NCBI RefSeq assembly: GCF_017599345.1
Contig: NZ_JAGFVL010000043.1
Span: 1 to 34,906, forward strand
Length of the DNA: 34,906 bases
DNA from: Gracilibacillus suaedae
GTDB lineage: Bacteria > Bacillota > Bacilli > Bacillales > Amphibacillaceae
Reading direction: 5' to 3'
The notes beneath the pieces are model-generated. The model searched no databases and had not been told where the DNA came from. It worked only from the letters and a program-made list of their open reading frames with translations. Position numbers and translations under genes: made by a program. Shown here piece after piece: positions 15,517 to 22,546 of this stretch (its first letter is position 1; every line of letters begins with the position of its first letter).

Positions 15517-16776
15517 TTAGTTCGTTGGAAATAAATGATCTTGTAAGGAACGTAATTTCCAAACTGTTGTTGATGGGTCTAGCTCAACGTCATCTTCCGT
15601 TAAAAATTGACCTTGTTTAATATCCTTCTTCGCCACAACATTTCCACTAATTAACCCAATTGGAATGTGACCATTTTGCTTCATTTCTTGATGTGTCTCC
15701 AGTACTCCTCTTACACAGTACCCACCTATTCCATCCAATCTTTCTCCTGCTTTGATTTCTTTCTTTGTTACTGCTACTGTCTCTGATATCGGAGCACCTA
15801 ACGGATGAATTGATGTGTCATGATTGATCACTGCATTTGCAATCGAAATAGGGGTTTCCAAACTCCCTAAATGATATGGACGATAAAGTGTATAGTGATC
15901 ACCATGACTTTGGTCTACTTTCAATAAATAGCGAAGTTCTTCATCAACAGGTTCTAGCTCACTTTTTACGATGACAAACACACCTGGCGCCAAACCATTT
16001 ACATATTCTACTACACCTAGGTTATCTAAAATACCACCTTTTTCCTTCACATTTAATTGTCCGGCAACGTTATCTAGGTTGGCATCTACACCGTGCATCC
16101 CTACTTTGTCTGGCGTTAATCCAATCGCATTACTTAATAAATTCATTTCTGCCATTGTTTTGGTACCATCTTGGAATGCCGCTAACATATGTGCACTCAT
16201 GTGCTTTTGTTTTGCTTCTGCGGCACAGGTATCTGGATTTGCTGTCGGAATTAATGGATTGTTTTTCCCTTTACCTGCTACTACAACTTCTAGACCCATT
16301 GCTTTCGCAAAATCATATAATTCTACAATTGCTGCTGGCTCATCCCCTGCAGAACCTGTGTATACTAAACCAGCTGAATGAAATAACGAATGCATCGCAG
16401 ACCCAATTGTAATATCGACTTCTACATTTAAGAGTACTAAGTGTTTCTTTGATCGGAGCGCCTCAAGTGCAATGTTTGCACCTACTTCTGGTACACCTGT
16501 CGCATCAACCACAACATCTACATGGTCTGATTGAATAACTTCTGTGTAATCGGCCGAAACAATTGTTTGAATACTTCGTTTTTCTTGAGACTGATAAAAA
16601 TCTCTTGCTCGCTCTGCATTTTCTTTATTCACATCACATATCCCACCTACCCCCATACCTGGTATGCGGGTAATTTGTGAAATCAAACCAAATCCCATTT
16701 GACCAGCACCAATAACGGCTACTTTAATAAAATTGTTCTCTTTTTCTCTTACCAGTAGTTGTCGATAAACAGACAT
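15517..16776 (-). CDS. NAD(P)-dependent oxidoreductase with SAF domain (homoserine-dehydrogenase-like)
   Basis: 419 residues. An N-terminal Rossmann fold (about 17-150, FIKVAVIGAGQMGFGLISQI, then VDVVVDATGVPEVGANIA) is followed by a middle domain with AGDEPAAIVELYDFAKAMGLEVVVAGKGKNNPL, and a C-terminal SAF-like segment (about 345-419, GNVVAKKDIKQGQFLTEDDV). This matches the group annotated as predicted homoserine dehydrogenase with SAF domain, whose true substrate is not established to my knowledge. As first gene of a glucitol-type PTS operon that lacks sorbitol-6-P dehydrogenase, it is the best candidate to oxidise or rearrange the imported polyol phosphate. That role is inference. ATG start after GGAGG. 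Confidence 0.8.
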   Translation of the reverse strand: MSVYRQLLVREKENNFIKVAVIGAGQMGFGLISQITRIPGMGVGGICDVNKENAERARDFYQSQEKRSIQTIVSADYTEVIQSDHVDVVVDATGVPEVGANIALEALRSKKHLVLLNVEVDITIGSAMHSLFHSAGLVYTGSAGDEPAAIVELYDFAKAMGLEVVVAGKGKNNPLIPTANPDTCAAEAKQKHMSAHMLAAFQDGTKTMAEMNLLSNAIGLTPDKVGMHGVDANLDNVAGQLNVKEKGGILDNLGVVEYVNGLAPGVFVIVKSELEPVDEELRYLLKVDQSHGDHYTLYRPYHLGSLETPISIANAVINHDTSIHPLGAPISETVAVTKKEIKAGERLDGIGGYCVRGVLETHQEMKQNGHIPIGLISGNVVAKKDIKQGQFLTEDDVELDPSTTVWKLRSLQDHLFPTN

Positions 16777-16842
16777 GTTTATTCCTCCTTCAAATGGTAT
16801 GCGAATAATTGAATATGAAAAAATATATCTTTTTCATAAGTT

Positions 16843-16856
16843 GTAACAAATGTTAC
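16843..16856. promoter_or_regulatory. GTAACA/TGTTAC palindrome, candidate SorC operator
   Basis: GTAACAAATGTTAC is perfect, and the symmetry extends outward (AAGTT on the left, CGACTT on the right) with one imperfect pair. It lies roughly 25-40 bases downstream of the predicted transcription start of the glucitol-type operon, a position suited to repression. Confidence 0.6.
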
Positions 16857-16887
16857 GACTTGTATCATCTGTTAAATGATTAATGTT

Positions 16888-16916
16888 ATTATACAAATAA
16901 AGTTCATTCATGTCAA
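16888..16916 (-). promoter_or_regulatory. Consensus promoter of the glucitol-type PTS operon
   Basis: On the minus strand, TTGACA (16916-16911) and TATAAT (16893-16888) are exactly 17 bases apart, a perfect sigma-A promoter. Such a strong promoter implies tight negative control, consistent with the cre site on the -35 box and the palindrome downstream. Confidence 0.9.
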
Positions 16917-16924
16917 CGCTTTCA
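16911..16924. promoter_or_regulatory. cre site (CcpA) overlapping the -35 box
   Basis: TGAAAGCGTTGACA on the minus strand fits the cre consensus TGWNANCGNTNWCA at every fixed position. It overlaps the -35 hexamer, so CcpA would block polymerase when preferred sugars are present. Confidence 0.85.
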
Positions 16925-16951
16925 TTTTAGAAAATTTAAAATATTTCGACA

Positions 16952-16973
16952 TTGTTCATCATATGAAGAACAA
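16952..16973. promoter_or_regulatory. 22-bp palindrome upstream of the glucitol-type promoter
   Basis: Arms TTGTTC and GAACAA flank the symmetric core TCATATGA; only one position per half breaks the symmetry. Its centre is about 80 bases upstream of the predicted start, where activators often bind. The protein that binds is unknown. Confidence 0.5.
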
Positions 16974-16992
16974 CACAAGGCATTGCATCCAC

Positions 16993-17032
16993 AAAAAAGT
17001 TGCCCCATATATTCATACAGGGCAACTTTTTT
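16993..17032 (-). terminator. Terminator of the galactitol-type operon
   Basis: AAAAAAGTTGCCC and GGGCAACTTTTTT form a GC-capped stem with a 14-base loop and T tracts on both strands. The stem touches the stop codon of the last gene of the operon. It may also insulate the neighbouring promoter region. Confidence 0.9.
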
Positions 17033-17307
17033 CATTTTAATTTATTTATCACTTCGTTGACCGTCGATTCTATGCCTATTCCGGTAATAAACGGCACACC
17101 ATCAACTGTCGGAATATCTGTATCCAACTTATTCTCACCTACTAAAACGATTACATCAGGCTTGTTTTCATTAACCTTTGTTTCATATATATTTTCTGAT
17201 ACAATCTCAGCTTGTACATTTTGTACTTCTAAACCTTCCCGAAGTAAATCAGCTACTTTATTCATTTTATTTTGAGATGTCCCTGTTGCGACAAGAATTT
17301 TGTCCAT
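17032..17307 (-). CDS. PTS IIB-like protein lacking the active cysteine
   Basis: 91 residues with the length and fold pattern of the galactitol/lactose-type IIB family: a first strand KILVATGTSQNK, then helix KVADLLREGLEV, and a late PFITGIGIESTVNEVI block like that of the true IIB (VSFLSGVGIDEDIQKI). The phosphorylated cysteine of the VACGT loop is Thr8 (codon ACA) and the protein has no cysteine at all. It cannot act as a normal IIB. It is intact, with a good ribosome site, and ends the operon next to the terminator. Possible roles are a regulatory decoy or a subunit partner; this is inference. Confidence 0.75.
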   Translation of the reverse strand: MDKILVATGTSQNKMNKVADLLREGLEVQNVQAEIVSENIYETKVNENKPDVIVLVGENKLDTDIPTVDGVPFITGIGIESTVNEVINKLK

Positions 17308-17327
17308 GCTATGACCTTCTTTCTATA

Positions 17328-18083
17328 TTAGGTTAAATAGGTTCTACCGCCATCAGCAATTAATGTCTGCGCTTGGATATAATTCGCTGAAGATGATTCT
17401 AAAAAATTAATAATGTTTGTCGTATCTTCTAATGTACCAATTTTTTTAATAGGTATTTTATTTTTCAAGTCTTCTAACTGTTTTTCTGTTGGGTATAATT
17501 TATAAAGCATCTCTGTTTCAATAACACGAGGAGCAACGAGGTTAATCCTGATACCTCTCTCACTAAATTCATCTGCTATAGCACGCATCATACCAAATGC
17601 TCCTCCTTTTGAAGCGGAATAATGTGCTCCTCCACCAGATCCAGTAATAGCAGATCCCGAACCTACAATTACTATATTTCCTCCACTCCGTTTTACCATT
17701 TCAGGTATAAAGGTTTTTAAACTATAAAAGAGACCTGTTAAATTGACATTAAACGTAAAAGACCATTCCTCAAATGTTATTTCTCTGATATTTTTTTGAG
17801 AAGTTACACCAGCTGAATAGATGAGCGTATCAATTTTGTTAAATTGATCCATTACATTGATTTTAATGTTTTGTGTCTCTTGCCAAGACGTAACATCATG
17901 TTTCATAAATGTTGCAAAGGTATTTGTTTGATTTAACTCACTTTCCAATCTTTGTCCCATCTTCTCGTTAATATCAGTAAAGATAACCTTGTCACCTTTC
18001 TGTACCCTATTTCTTACAACAGCTTCACCAATTCCAGAAGCACCACCAATTACCAATATTACAGATTGATTTTCCACTTCCAC
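17328..18083 (-). CDS. Short-chain dehydrogenase/reductase
   Basis: About 251 residues, standard classical SDR length. Cofactor motif GGASGIG (13-19), NAG-like YSAGV, and the Ser-Tyr-Lys triad in VGSGSAITG and HYSASKGG. The usual PG turn after the active site is PR (VAPRVIETEM). It would oxidise or reduce a hydroxyl or keto group with NAD(P). Placed in a polyol PTS operon, a sugar-alcohol phosphate or ketose is the likely substrate. Start is GTG at 18083, or GTG at 18077, which has better spacing. It follows a degenerate SDR gene by 13 bases. Confidence 0.88.
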   Translation of the reverse strand: MEVENQSVILVIGGASGIGEAVVRNRVQKGDKVIFTDINEKMGQRLESELNQTNTFATFMKHDVTSWQETQNIKINVMDQFNKIDTLIYSAGVTSQKNIREITFEEWSFTFNVNLTGLFYSLKTFIPEMVKRSGGNIVIVGSGSAITGSGGGAHYSASKGGAFGMMRAIADEFSERGIRINLVAPRVIETEMLYKLYPTEKQLEDLKNKIPIKKIGTLEDTTNIINFLESSSANYIQAQTLIADGGRTYLT

Positions 18084-18096
18084 TCACACCTTATTT

Positions 18097-18735
18097 TTAT
18101 GTTAGTGTTTCACCATTATCAAATATAAGAACTTGCCCATTTAATAATAAATGTTTCAATTTGCTGATTTGATAAATAAATTTACTTAGATCTGTTATAT
18201 GTTGCGGATTTCGAATCACTTCATCTGAAACACTAATGACATTGGATCTCATATCAACTTCTCTTGACAAACTTTTACTTAGAGATTCTAAAGCACTCTT
18301 ATGACTAGCGTAACTAACATCTCCACCTTCACCACTAATAGCTATCGTCGAAGATAAATGAATAAATTGCCCTCCTTGGACTATTTGATCCAAAACAGAT
18401 TGGATTAATAAAAACGGGAGATGTAAATTTCGGGTCATAGATTGATGCCATTGCTCAGGATCAGTATCTTCTAACCCTACATTCCTTCTTAATTCCAAAT
18501 TATTTATGATGACATCAAAAAATAGACCTTCTGTTACAATAACGTCCAAGTTATTATCAAATATATTAATCTCACCTAAAACTTGATGATCGTTTGTAGA
18601 GTATTTATGCAAGAATCCATTCTCTGACTTATGTTCATTCCATTCAATACAATAAACGTTTATGTTATCCTCACAATAATGTTTAATTAAATATTCTGTT
18701 ACGTAATGCGAATGATCAAAGATTAAAATATTCAT
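18097..18735 (-). CDS. SDR-like protein without the cofactor glycine motif
   Basis: 212 residues. The second half is SDR-like: NLHLPFLLIQSVLD, then IHLSSTIAISG and VSYASHKSALESLSKSLSRE with the catalytic Tyr142 and Lys146. The N-terminus (ILIFDHSHYVTEYL) has no TGxxxGxG motif, and the protein is about 40 residues shorter than its neighbour. The frame is intact with GAGG 7 bases before ATG, so it is not an obvious pseudogene. It may bind NAD(P) weakly or serve as a partner of the SDR encoded next to it. Neighbours and orientation place it in the galactitol-type operon. Confidence 0.75.
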   Translation of the reverse strand: MNILIFDHSHYVTEYLIKHYCEDNINVYCIEWNEHKSENGFLHKYSTNDHQVLGEINIFDNNLDVIVTEGLFFDVIINNLELRRNVGLEDTDPEQWHQSMTRNLHLPFLLIQSVLDQIVQGGQFIHLSSTIAISGEGGDVSYASHKSALESLSKSLSREVDMRSNVISVSDEVIRNPQHITDLSKFIYQISKLKHLLLNGQVLIFDNGETLT

Positions 18736-18744
18736 TCTAATACC

Positions 18745-19776
18745 TCACTTAGTTGGTGTTATCATGATTTTAAATGCCTTACTTGCGGGATCATGCGCAA
18801 GCTCAATAGCATCATTTACTTGTGATAACGGAAATCGGTGTGTAACCATTTTTTCAACTGAAATAATCTCCTTCTTCAGCATTTCTATAGCAGCAGTATA
18901 GTTATAAGGATTAGAAGAGTAAGCTCCTACAATCGAAATTTCATCTTCAAAGAAGCGGTATGCAGATATAGGAGTAGTTTGTTTTGGAAAAGGCGCAAAA
19001 ACTAATATCGTCCCACCTCTAGCTACGCATTGGATAGCCTGCTCCAATAACGAGGGGACGCCAGCCGAAATAATGACTATATCTGCTCCCCTTGATTTCG
19101 TTATTTGATAGATAGCATCCACAACATTTTGTTCATCAGCTTTAATCGTATCACTAGCACCTAATGCTTGTGCTTTATTTAGTCGATACGGATTCACATC
19201 ACTAACTATCACTTTATTAGCAAGATAATGATTAGCAAGTTGGGTTTGAATCCCCCCAATTTGTCCAGCTCCCATAATAAAAACATTATCACCAGGATGT
19301 ATCTTTATTTGGTCAAAGCCGTGTAAACAACATGCAAGTGGCTCCACCATCGCTCCCTGCTCATAAGTTAAAGCATCTGGCAATTGCCCCATTGTATGTT
19401 TCACATGTAATGCGGGTACACGAATAAGTTCTGAAAAACCACCTGGATCTACATTTGTTTGCTTAAATTGCGGACAAAGGGAGTAATGGCCTCTTTGACA
19501 ATTAACACAAGTAAAACAAGGTACATGATGAGCTACAAATACTCTATCACCAACCGAATAATCAGTAACACCTTCACCTACTTCAATAATTTTTCCCGCT
19601 ATTTCATGACCTAAAGTTATTGGTGGATCAACTGTTTTATCAACAGCTTTATGAATATCTGTGCCACATAACCCACAAGCTTTCATTTGGATTAATACTT
19701 CTCCCTCTGCAATTGTCATCTCCTCTACCACTTCTAATTCAAAATGATGTTTATCATAATACACACTTTTCATCAT
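18745..19776 (-). CDS. Zinc-dependent polyol dehydrogenase (galactitol-1-P dehydrogenase-like)
   Basis: 343 residues of the medium-chain dehydrogenase family. Catalytic zinc ligands are Cys37, His57 and Glu58 (GHE); the structural zinc cysteines are 87, 90, 93 and 101 (CFTCVNCQRGHYSLC). The Rossmann motif is GAGQIGG (about 171). GatD, sorbitol and threonine dehydrogenases share this build. In this operon it most likely oxidises the polyol phosphate made by the PTS to a ketose phosphate. Its ATG overlaps the stop of the preceding membrane-protein gene, so translation is probably coupled. Confidence 0.88.
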   Translation of the reverse strand: MMKSVYYDKHHFELEVVEEMTIAEGEVLIQMKACGLCGTDIHKAVDKTVDPPITLGHEIAGKIIEVGEGVTDYSVGDRVFVAHHVPCFTCVNCQRGHYSLCPQFKQTNVDPGGFSELIRVPALHVKHTMGQLPDALTYEQGAMVEPLACCLHGFDQIKIHPGDNVFIMGAGQIGGIQTQLANHYLANKVIVSDVNPYRLNKAQALGASDTIKADEQNVVDAIYQITKSRGADIVIISAGVPSLLEQAIQCVARGGTILVFAPFPKQTTPISAYRFFEDEISIVGAYSSNPYNYTAAIEMLKKEIISVEKMVTHRFPLSQVNDAIELAHDPASKAFKIMITPTK

Positions 19777-20228
19777 TTTTGTTCACCTCTTGACAATGCA
19801 TAACCATGTTCACTAAAACTACATTTTTTTAATTCTTTCCATAAATCATCAAACTCATTTATATCACTTGAAATCCAATAGCGACCTCCGATGATACGTT
19901 TTGTTCCTAAACGAAGGTAGACTTTTCCTACTTTCTCATAGACTCTTATCTGACAAAAAGTTAGATTACTCCAATAAAAAGTATGGGTAACAAACAAGGC
20001 CTTTAATACAATCTTTTCCTTATCTAATTTCACTTGGCTAGGAGAATGAATACCAACTAAACTAAAAAATAACAAAAGGAGAGATCCATATACTAGTAAC
20101 TTATTAAAAGAAGTATTTTCACCCATAATCAAGGAATGAATCCCCCACATTACAATACCGAGCATAAAAACGACTGGCACCAGTATGTTCAGAAAATAAT
20201 ATAATGGTCTATAACGATAACTTTTCAC
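19773..20228 (-). CDS. Small two-span membrane protein of unknown function
   Basis: About 151 residues from GTG at 20228, chosen because GGGAGG lies 8 bases upstream; an in-frame ATG further upstream has no such site. Two membrane segments (about 8-31 and 43-60) precede a soluble C-terminal part with VKLDKEKIVLKALFVTHTFYWSNL and a run resembling a bacterial PH-like domain. No catalytic motif is visible. Its last bases overlap the dehydrogenase start (ATGATG), so it is part of the operon. I do not recognise a named family for it. Confidence 0.7.
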   Translation of the reverse strand: MKSYRYRPLYYFLNILVPVVFMLGIVMWGIHSLIMGENTSFNKLLVYGSLLLLFFSLVGIHSPSQVKLDKEKIVLKALFVTHTFYWSNLTFCQIRVYEKVGKVYLRLGTKRIIGGRYWISSDINEFDDLWKELKKCSFSEHGYALSRGEQK

Positions 20229-20277
20229 AATAAATGCCTCCCTTCGCTTGCAATAGATGAAGTAGTGCACCATCAAT

Positions 20278-20307
20278 CACCTGTCAACTTTAACTAGCTG
20301 ACAGGTG
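20278..20307 (-). other. Intercistronic hairpin after gatB
   Basis: CACCTGTCA and TGACAGGTG form a perfect 9-bp stem around 12 bases, between the IIB gene and the membrane-protein gene. No T tract follows on the minus strand, so it looks like an RNA-stabilising or processing hairpin rather than a full terminator. Confidence 0.7.
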
Positions 20308-20319
20308 GTACAACATATT

Positions 20320-20601
20320 TTAATCAAGCTCTAGCACATCCATAATTTTTTGAATATCTTCATCTATCCCTACACCAGACAAGAAAGAAACAGTTTGAAT
20401 GACAGGTGTATCCCCCACACCACTTACTGGTGTTGTAGCAACGATAAGATCAAAATTAGCTACTTTTGATGAAGCTTCCGAAGCTTTACATTGATCAACG
20501 AATACTTCATGTCCTTTACTTCCCAATACTTCTTCAATTTTTTTTGCTACTACTGTAGAAGTGGCTATGGCAGTTCCACAAGCTACTAATATACGCTTCA
20601 T
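20320..20601 (-). CDS. gatB: Galactitol-type PTS IIB component
   Basis: 93 residues from ATG at 20601; a GTG four codons upstream overlaps the AAGGTGG ribosome site and is unlikely. The phosphorylation loop is VACGTAIATST with the active cysteine at residue 8. It receives phosphate from IIA and passes it to the sugar held by IIC. Compare the cysteine-free relative at 17032-17307 in the same operon. Nine codons' distance from IIC. Confidence 0.92.
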   Translation of the reverse strand: MKRILVACGTAIATSTVVAKKIEEVLGSKGHEVFVDQCKASEASSKVANFDLIVATTPVSGVGDTPVIQTVSFLSGVGIDEDIQKIMDVLELD

Positions 20602-20621
20602 TTTTAATTCCACCTTTTCTT

Positions 20622-21998
20622 TTATTTTAATGTTTCTTTATCAATCCCTAATTCTTCAGCATATTGTTTCTTAATATCATTTCTCACCCAATACCATAAC
20701 AATGCATAAATTACACCAAAGATAATGGCAGTTATGAATAATGGATTAGACGGATCTAGCAAGTTATACAAGATAAATACTAGAATATGTGATCCAACAT
20801 CTATCCCAGAAATTAAACTGGAACCTTCTGGCATATCAAAACCTACCGTTTGCCCCATTTGTGTTGTCAGTTCCGCAATATTTGTTGATATGAATAGTAC
20901 AATCATGATGGTTACGATAGCGTTAATTAACCCTCTAATAATATTGCCTCGTGAAGCTGCAACAGCCCATATAACCGTAAACGGTAACACAGCCAAGTCT
21001 GCAAACGGTAACATTTCATTCCAAGGTAATATCACCGCTAATACTAAAGTAATGGGTACCATTAATAGTGCAACAGCCATGTTTGCTGGGTTACCGATAA
21101 CAACAGCAGCATCAAGCCCAATATACACTTCTTTACCTGGAAATTTTTTGGTAACAAATTCGCGAGTACCTTCAGAGATAGGAATGAGACCTTCCATTAG
21201 TAGAGCTACCATTCTCGGAAGTAATATTAAAACAGCAGACATCTGTACACCTAATGTCAAAATTCCCTGAATATCATATTGTCCTAGAATACCAATTAAA
21301 ATACCTAACACTAACCCCATAACTAACGGTTCGCCAAATACACCAAACTTTTTTCTTAACGTTTCAGGATCTGCATGTAAGTTGTTTAAACCAGGAATCT
21401 TATCTTGCACTCGATTTAAAGCATACGTAATAGGTGCAAAATTAACGGTTTCAGAGTGAGCCAATGATACACCTTTTAATCCAAAATGATGCTCAACTGC
21501 CGGTGCTGTCCAATCAGCTAATTTCAATGTTATACCAGTAATAACTAGCCCCATAGCTATCGATAAAAACACATTATCTGTTGCAAGATATACAATTGAT
21601 GTGGAAAATATCAAATGCCAAAAGTTCCAAATGTCAACGTTAATTGTTTTAGTCCAATTTAAGGCAACTAAAATTAAATTAAATACAATGATAACAGGAA
21701 TCATTATTGGAGCTAATGATGTTCCGAAAGAAATAGCTGCACCAACTGGCCAACCAACATCCAAAATGGATAGGTTAAGGTTAAACCTCTCTACCATCGC
21801 TTCTGTAGCTGGACTCAACGAACTCGTTAATAATCCAATAACTAAATTAATCCCAACAAAGCCTACACCAATTGTTACACCTGCTCGAAATGACTTGTTA
21901 AAGCCTTGTTTGAGCAACAATCCAAAAATTAGCATAATAATTGGAAGCATTACTTCTGGGCCCAGGTTCAGAACAAAATCTACTACTCTTTCAAACAT
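20622..21998 (-). CDS. gatC: Galactitol-type PTS IIC permease
   Basis: 458 residues, the normal GatC length, with about 10-12 membrane segments. Family marks include the N-terminal LGPEVMLPIIMLIFGLLL, DVGWPVGAAISFGTSLAP, TAPAVEHHFGLKGVSLAH, RMVALLMEGLIPISEGTREF and GLDAAVVIGNPANMAVALL. It translocates and phosphorylates its sugar alcohol with IIB. GatC relatives transport galactitol, arabitol and other polyols, so the substrate is not certain. Confidence 0.93.
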   Translation of the reverse strand: MFERVVDFVLNLGPEVMLPIIMLIFGLLLKQGFNKSFRAGVTIGVGFVGINLVIGLLTSSLSPATEAMVERFNLNLSILDVGWPVGAAISFGTSLAPIMIPVIIVFNLILVALNWTKTINVDIWNFWHLIFSTSIVYLATDNVFLSIAMGLVITGITLKLADWTAPAVEHHFGLKGVSLAHSETVNFAPITYALNRVQDKIPGLNNLHADPETLRKKFGVFGEPLVMGLVLGILIGILGQYDIQGILTLGVQMSAVLILLPRMVALLMEGLIPISEGTREFVTKKFPGKEVYIGLDAAVVIGNPANMAVALLMVPITLVLAVILPWNEMLPFADLAVLPFTVIWAVAASRGNIIRGLINAIVTIMIVLFISTNIAELTTQMGQTVGFDMPEGSSLISGIDVGSHILVFILYNLLDPSNPLFITAIIFGVIYALLWYWVRNDIKKQYAEELGIDKETLK

Positions 21999-22036
21999 GT
22001 AATCACCCTTTATATAATATTTGTTTTACACCCCAT

Positions 22037-22516
22037 TCAATTACTCACATTCAACTCGTCATTGTATTGATGGATAATCGCAAGGATTTCTTTTTTATCT
22101 TTCGTTATTTGTATTTTTTTAATTAATTCATTATCTTGGATTAGCCCTGTGATAACCTGCAGAACCCCTAACTGCTTATCAGGTTTTTGTATAGCTAACA
22201 TAAACACAACACTTACCATCACCTCAACATTCTCCATACCCATATGTTTAAAGGGAACTGGTTCTTCAAGAACTCCTATACCTATCGCCTCTTTGTTCAC
22301 ATGATCATGGTCAGTATGTGGAATTGCTACGCCTGTAATCTCTGTTTGCAGTCCTGTAGGGTATATTTCTTCCCGTTCCTTAATTGCCTCTAAATAAGTT
22401 TCTTTCACATAACCATGCTTTTGCATCCCTTCTGTCATCTTCTTAAATAAACCCTCTTGTGTCTTTGCATGAAGCAAAAATATAATATCTTCGTGAAAAA
22501 ATTTTTTGAAATTCAT
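22037..22516 (-). CDS. gatA: PTS IIA component (galactitol/fructose type)
   Basis: About 159 residues from ATG at 22516; a GTG five codons upstream overlaps the GGGTGGAG ribosome site. The active histidine lies in GVAIPHTDHDH, preceded by REEIYPTGLQT, as in the PTS IIA type 2 family. It transfers phosphate from HPr to IIB. It sits between the activator gene and IIC. Confidence 0.9.
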   Translation of the reverse strand: MNFKKFFHEDIIFLLHAKTQEGLFKKMTEGMQKHGYVKETYLEAIKEREEIYPTGLQTEITGVAIPHTDHDHVNKEAIGIGVLEEPVPFKHMGMENVEVMVSVVFMLAIQKPDKQLGVLQVITGLIQDNELIKKIQITKDKKEILAIIHQYNDELNVSN

Positions 22517-22546
22517 ATAGATTAACTCCACCCTTTCAATAAACTA

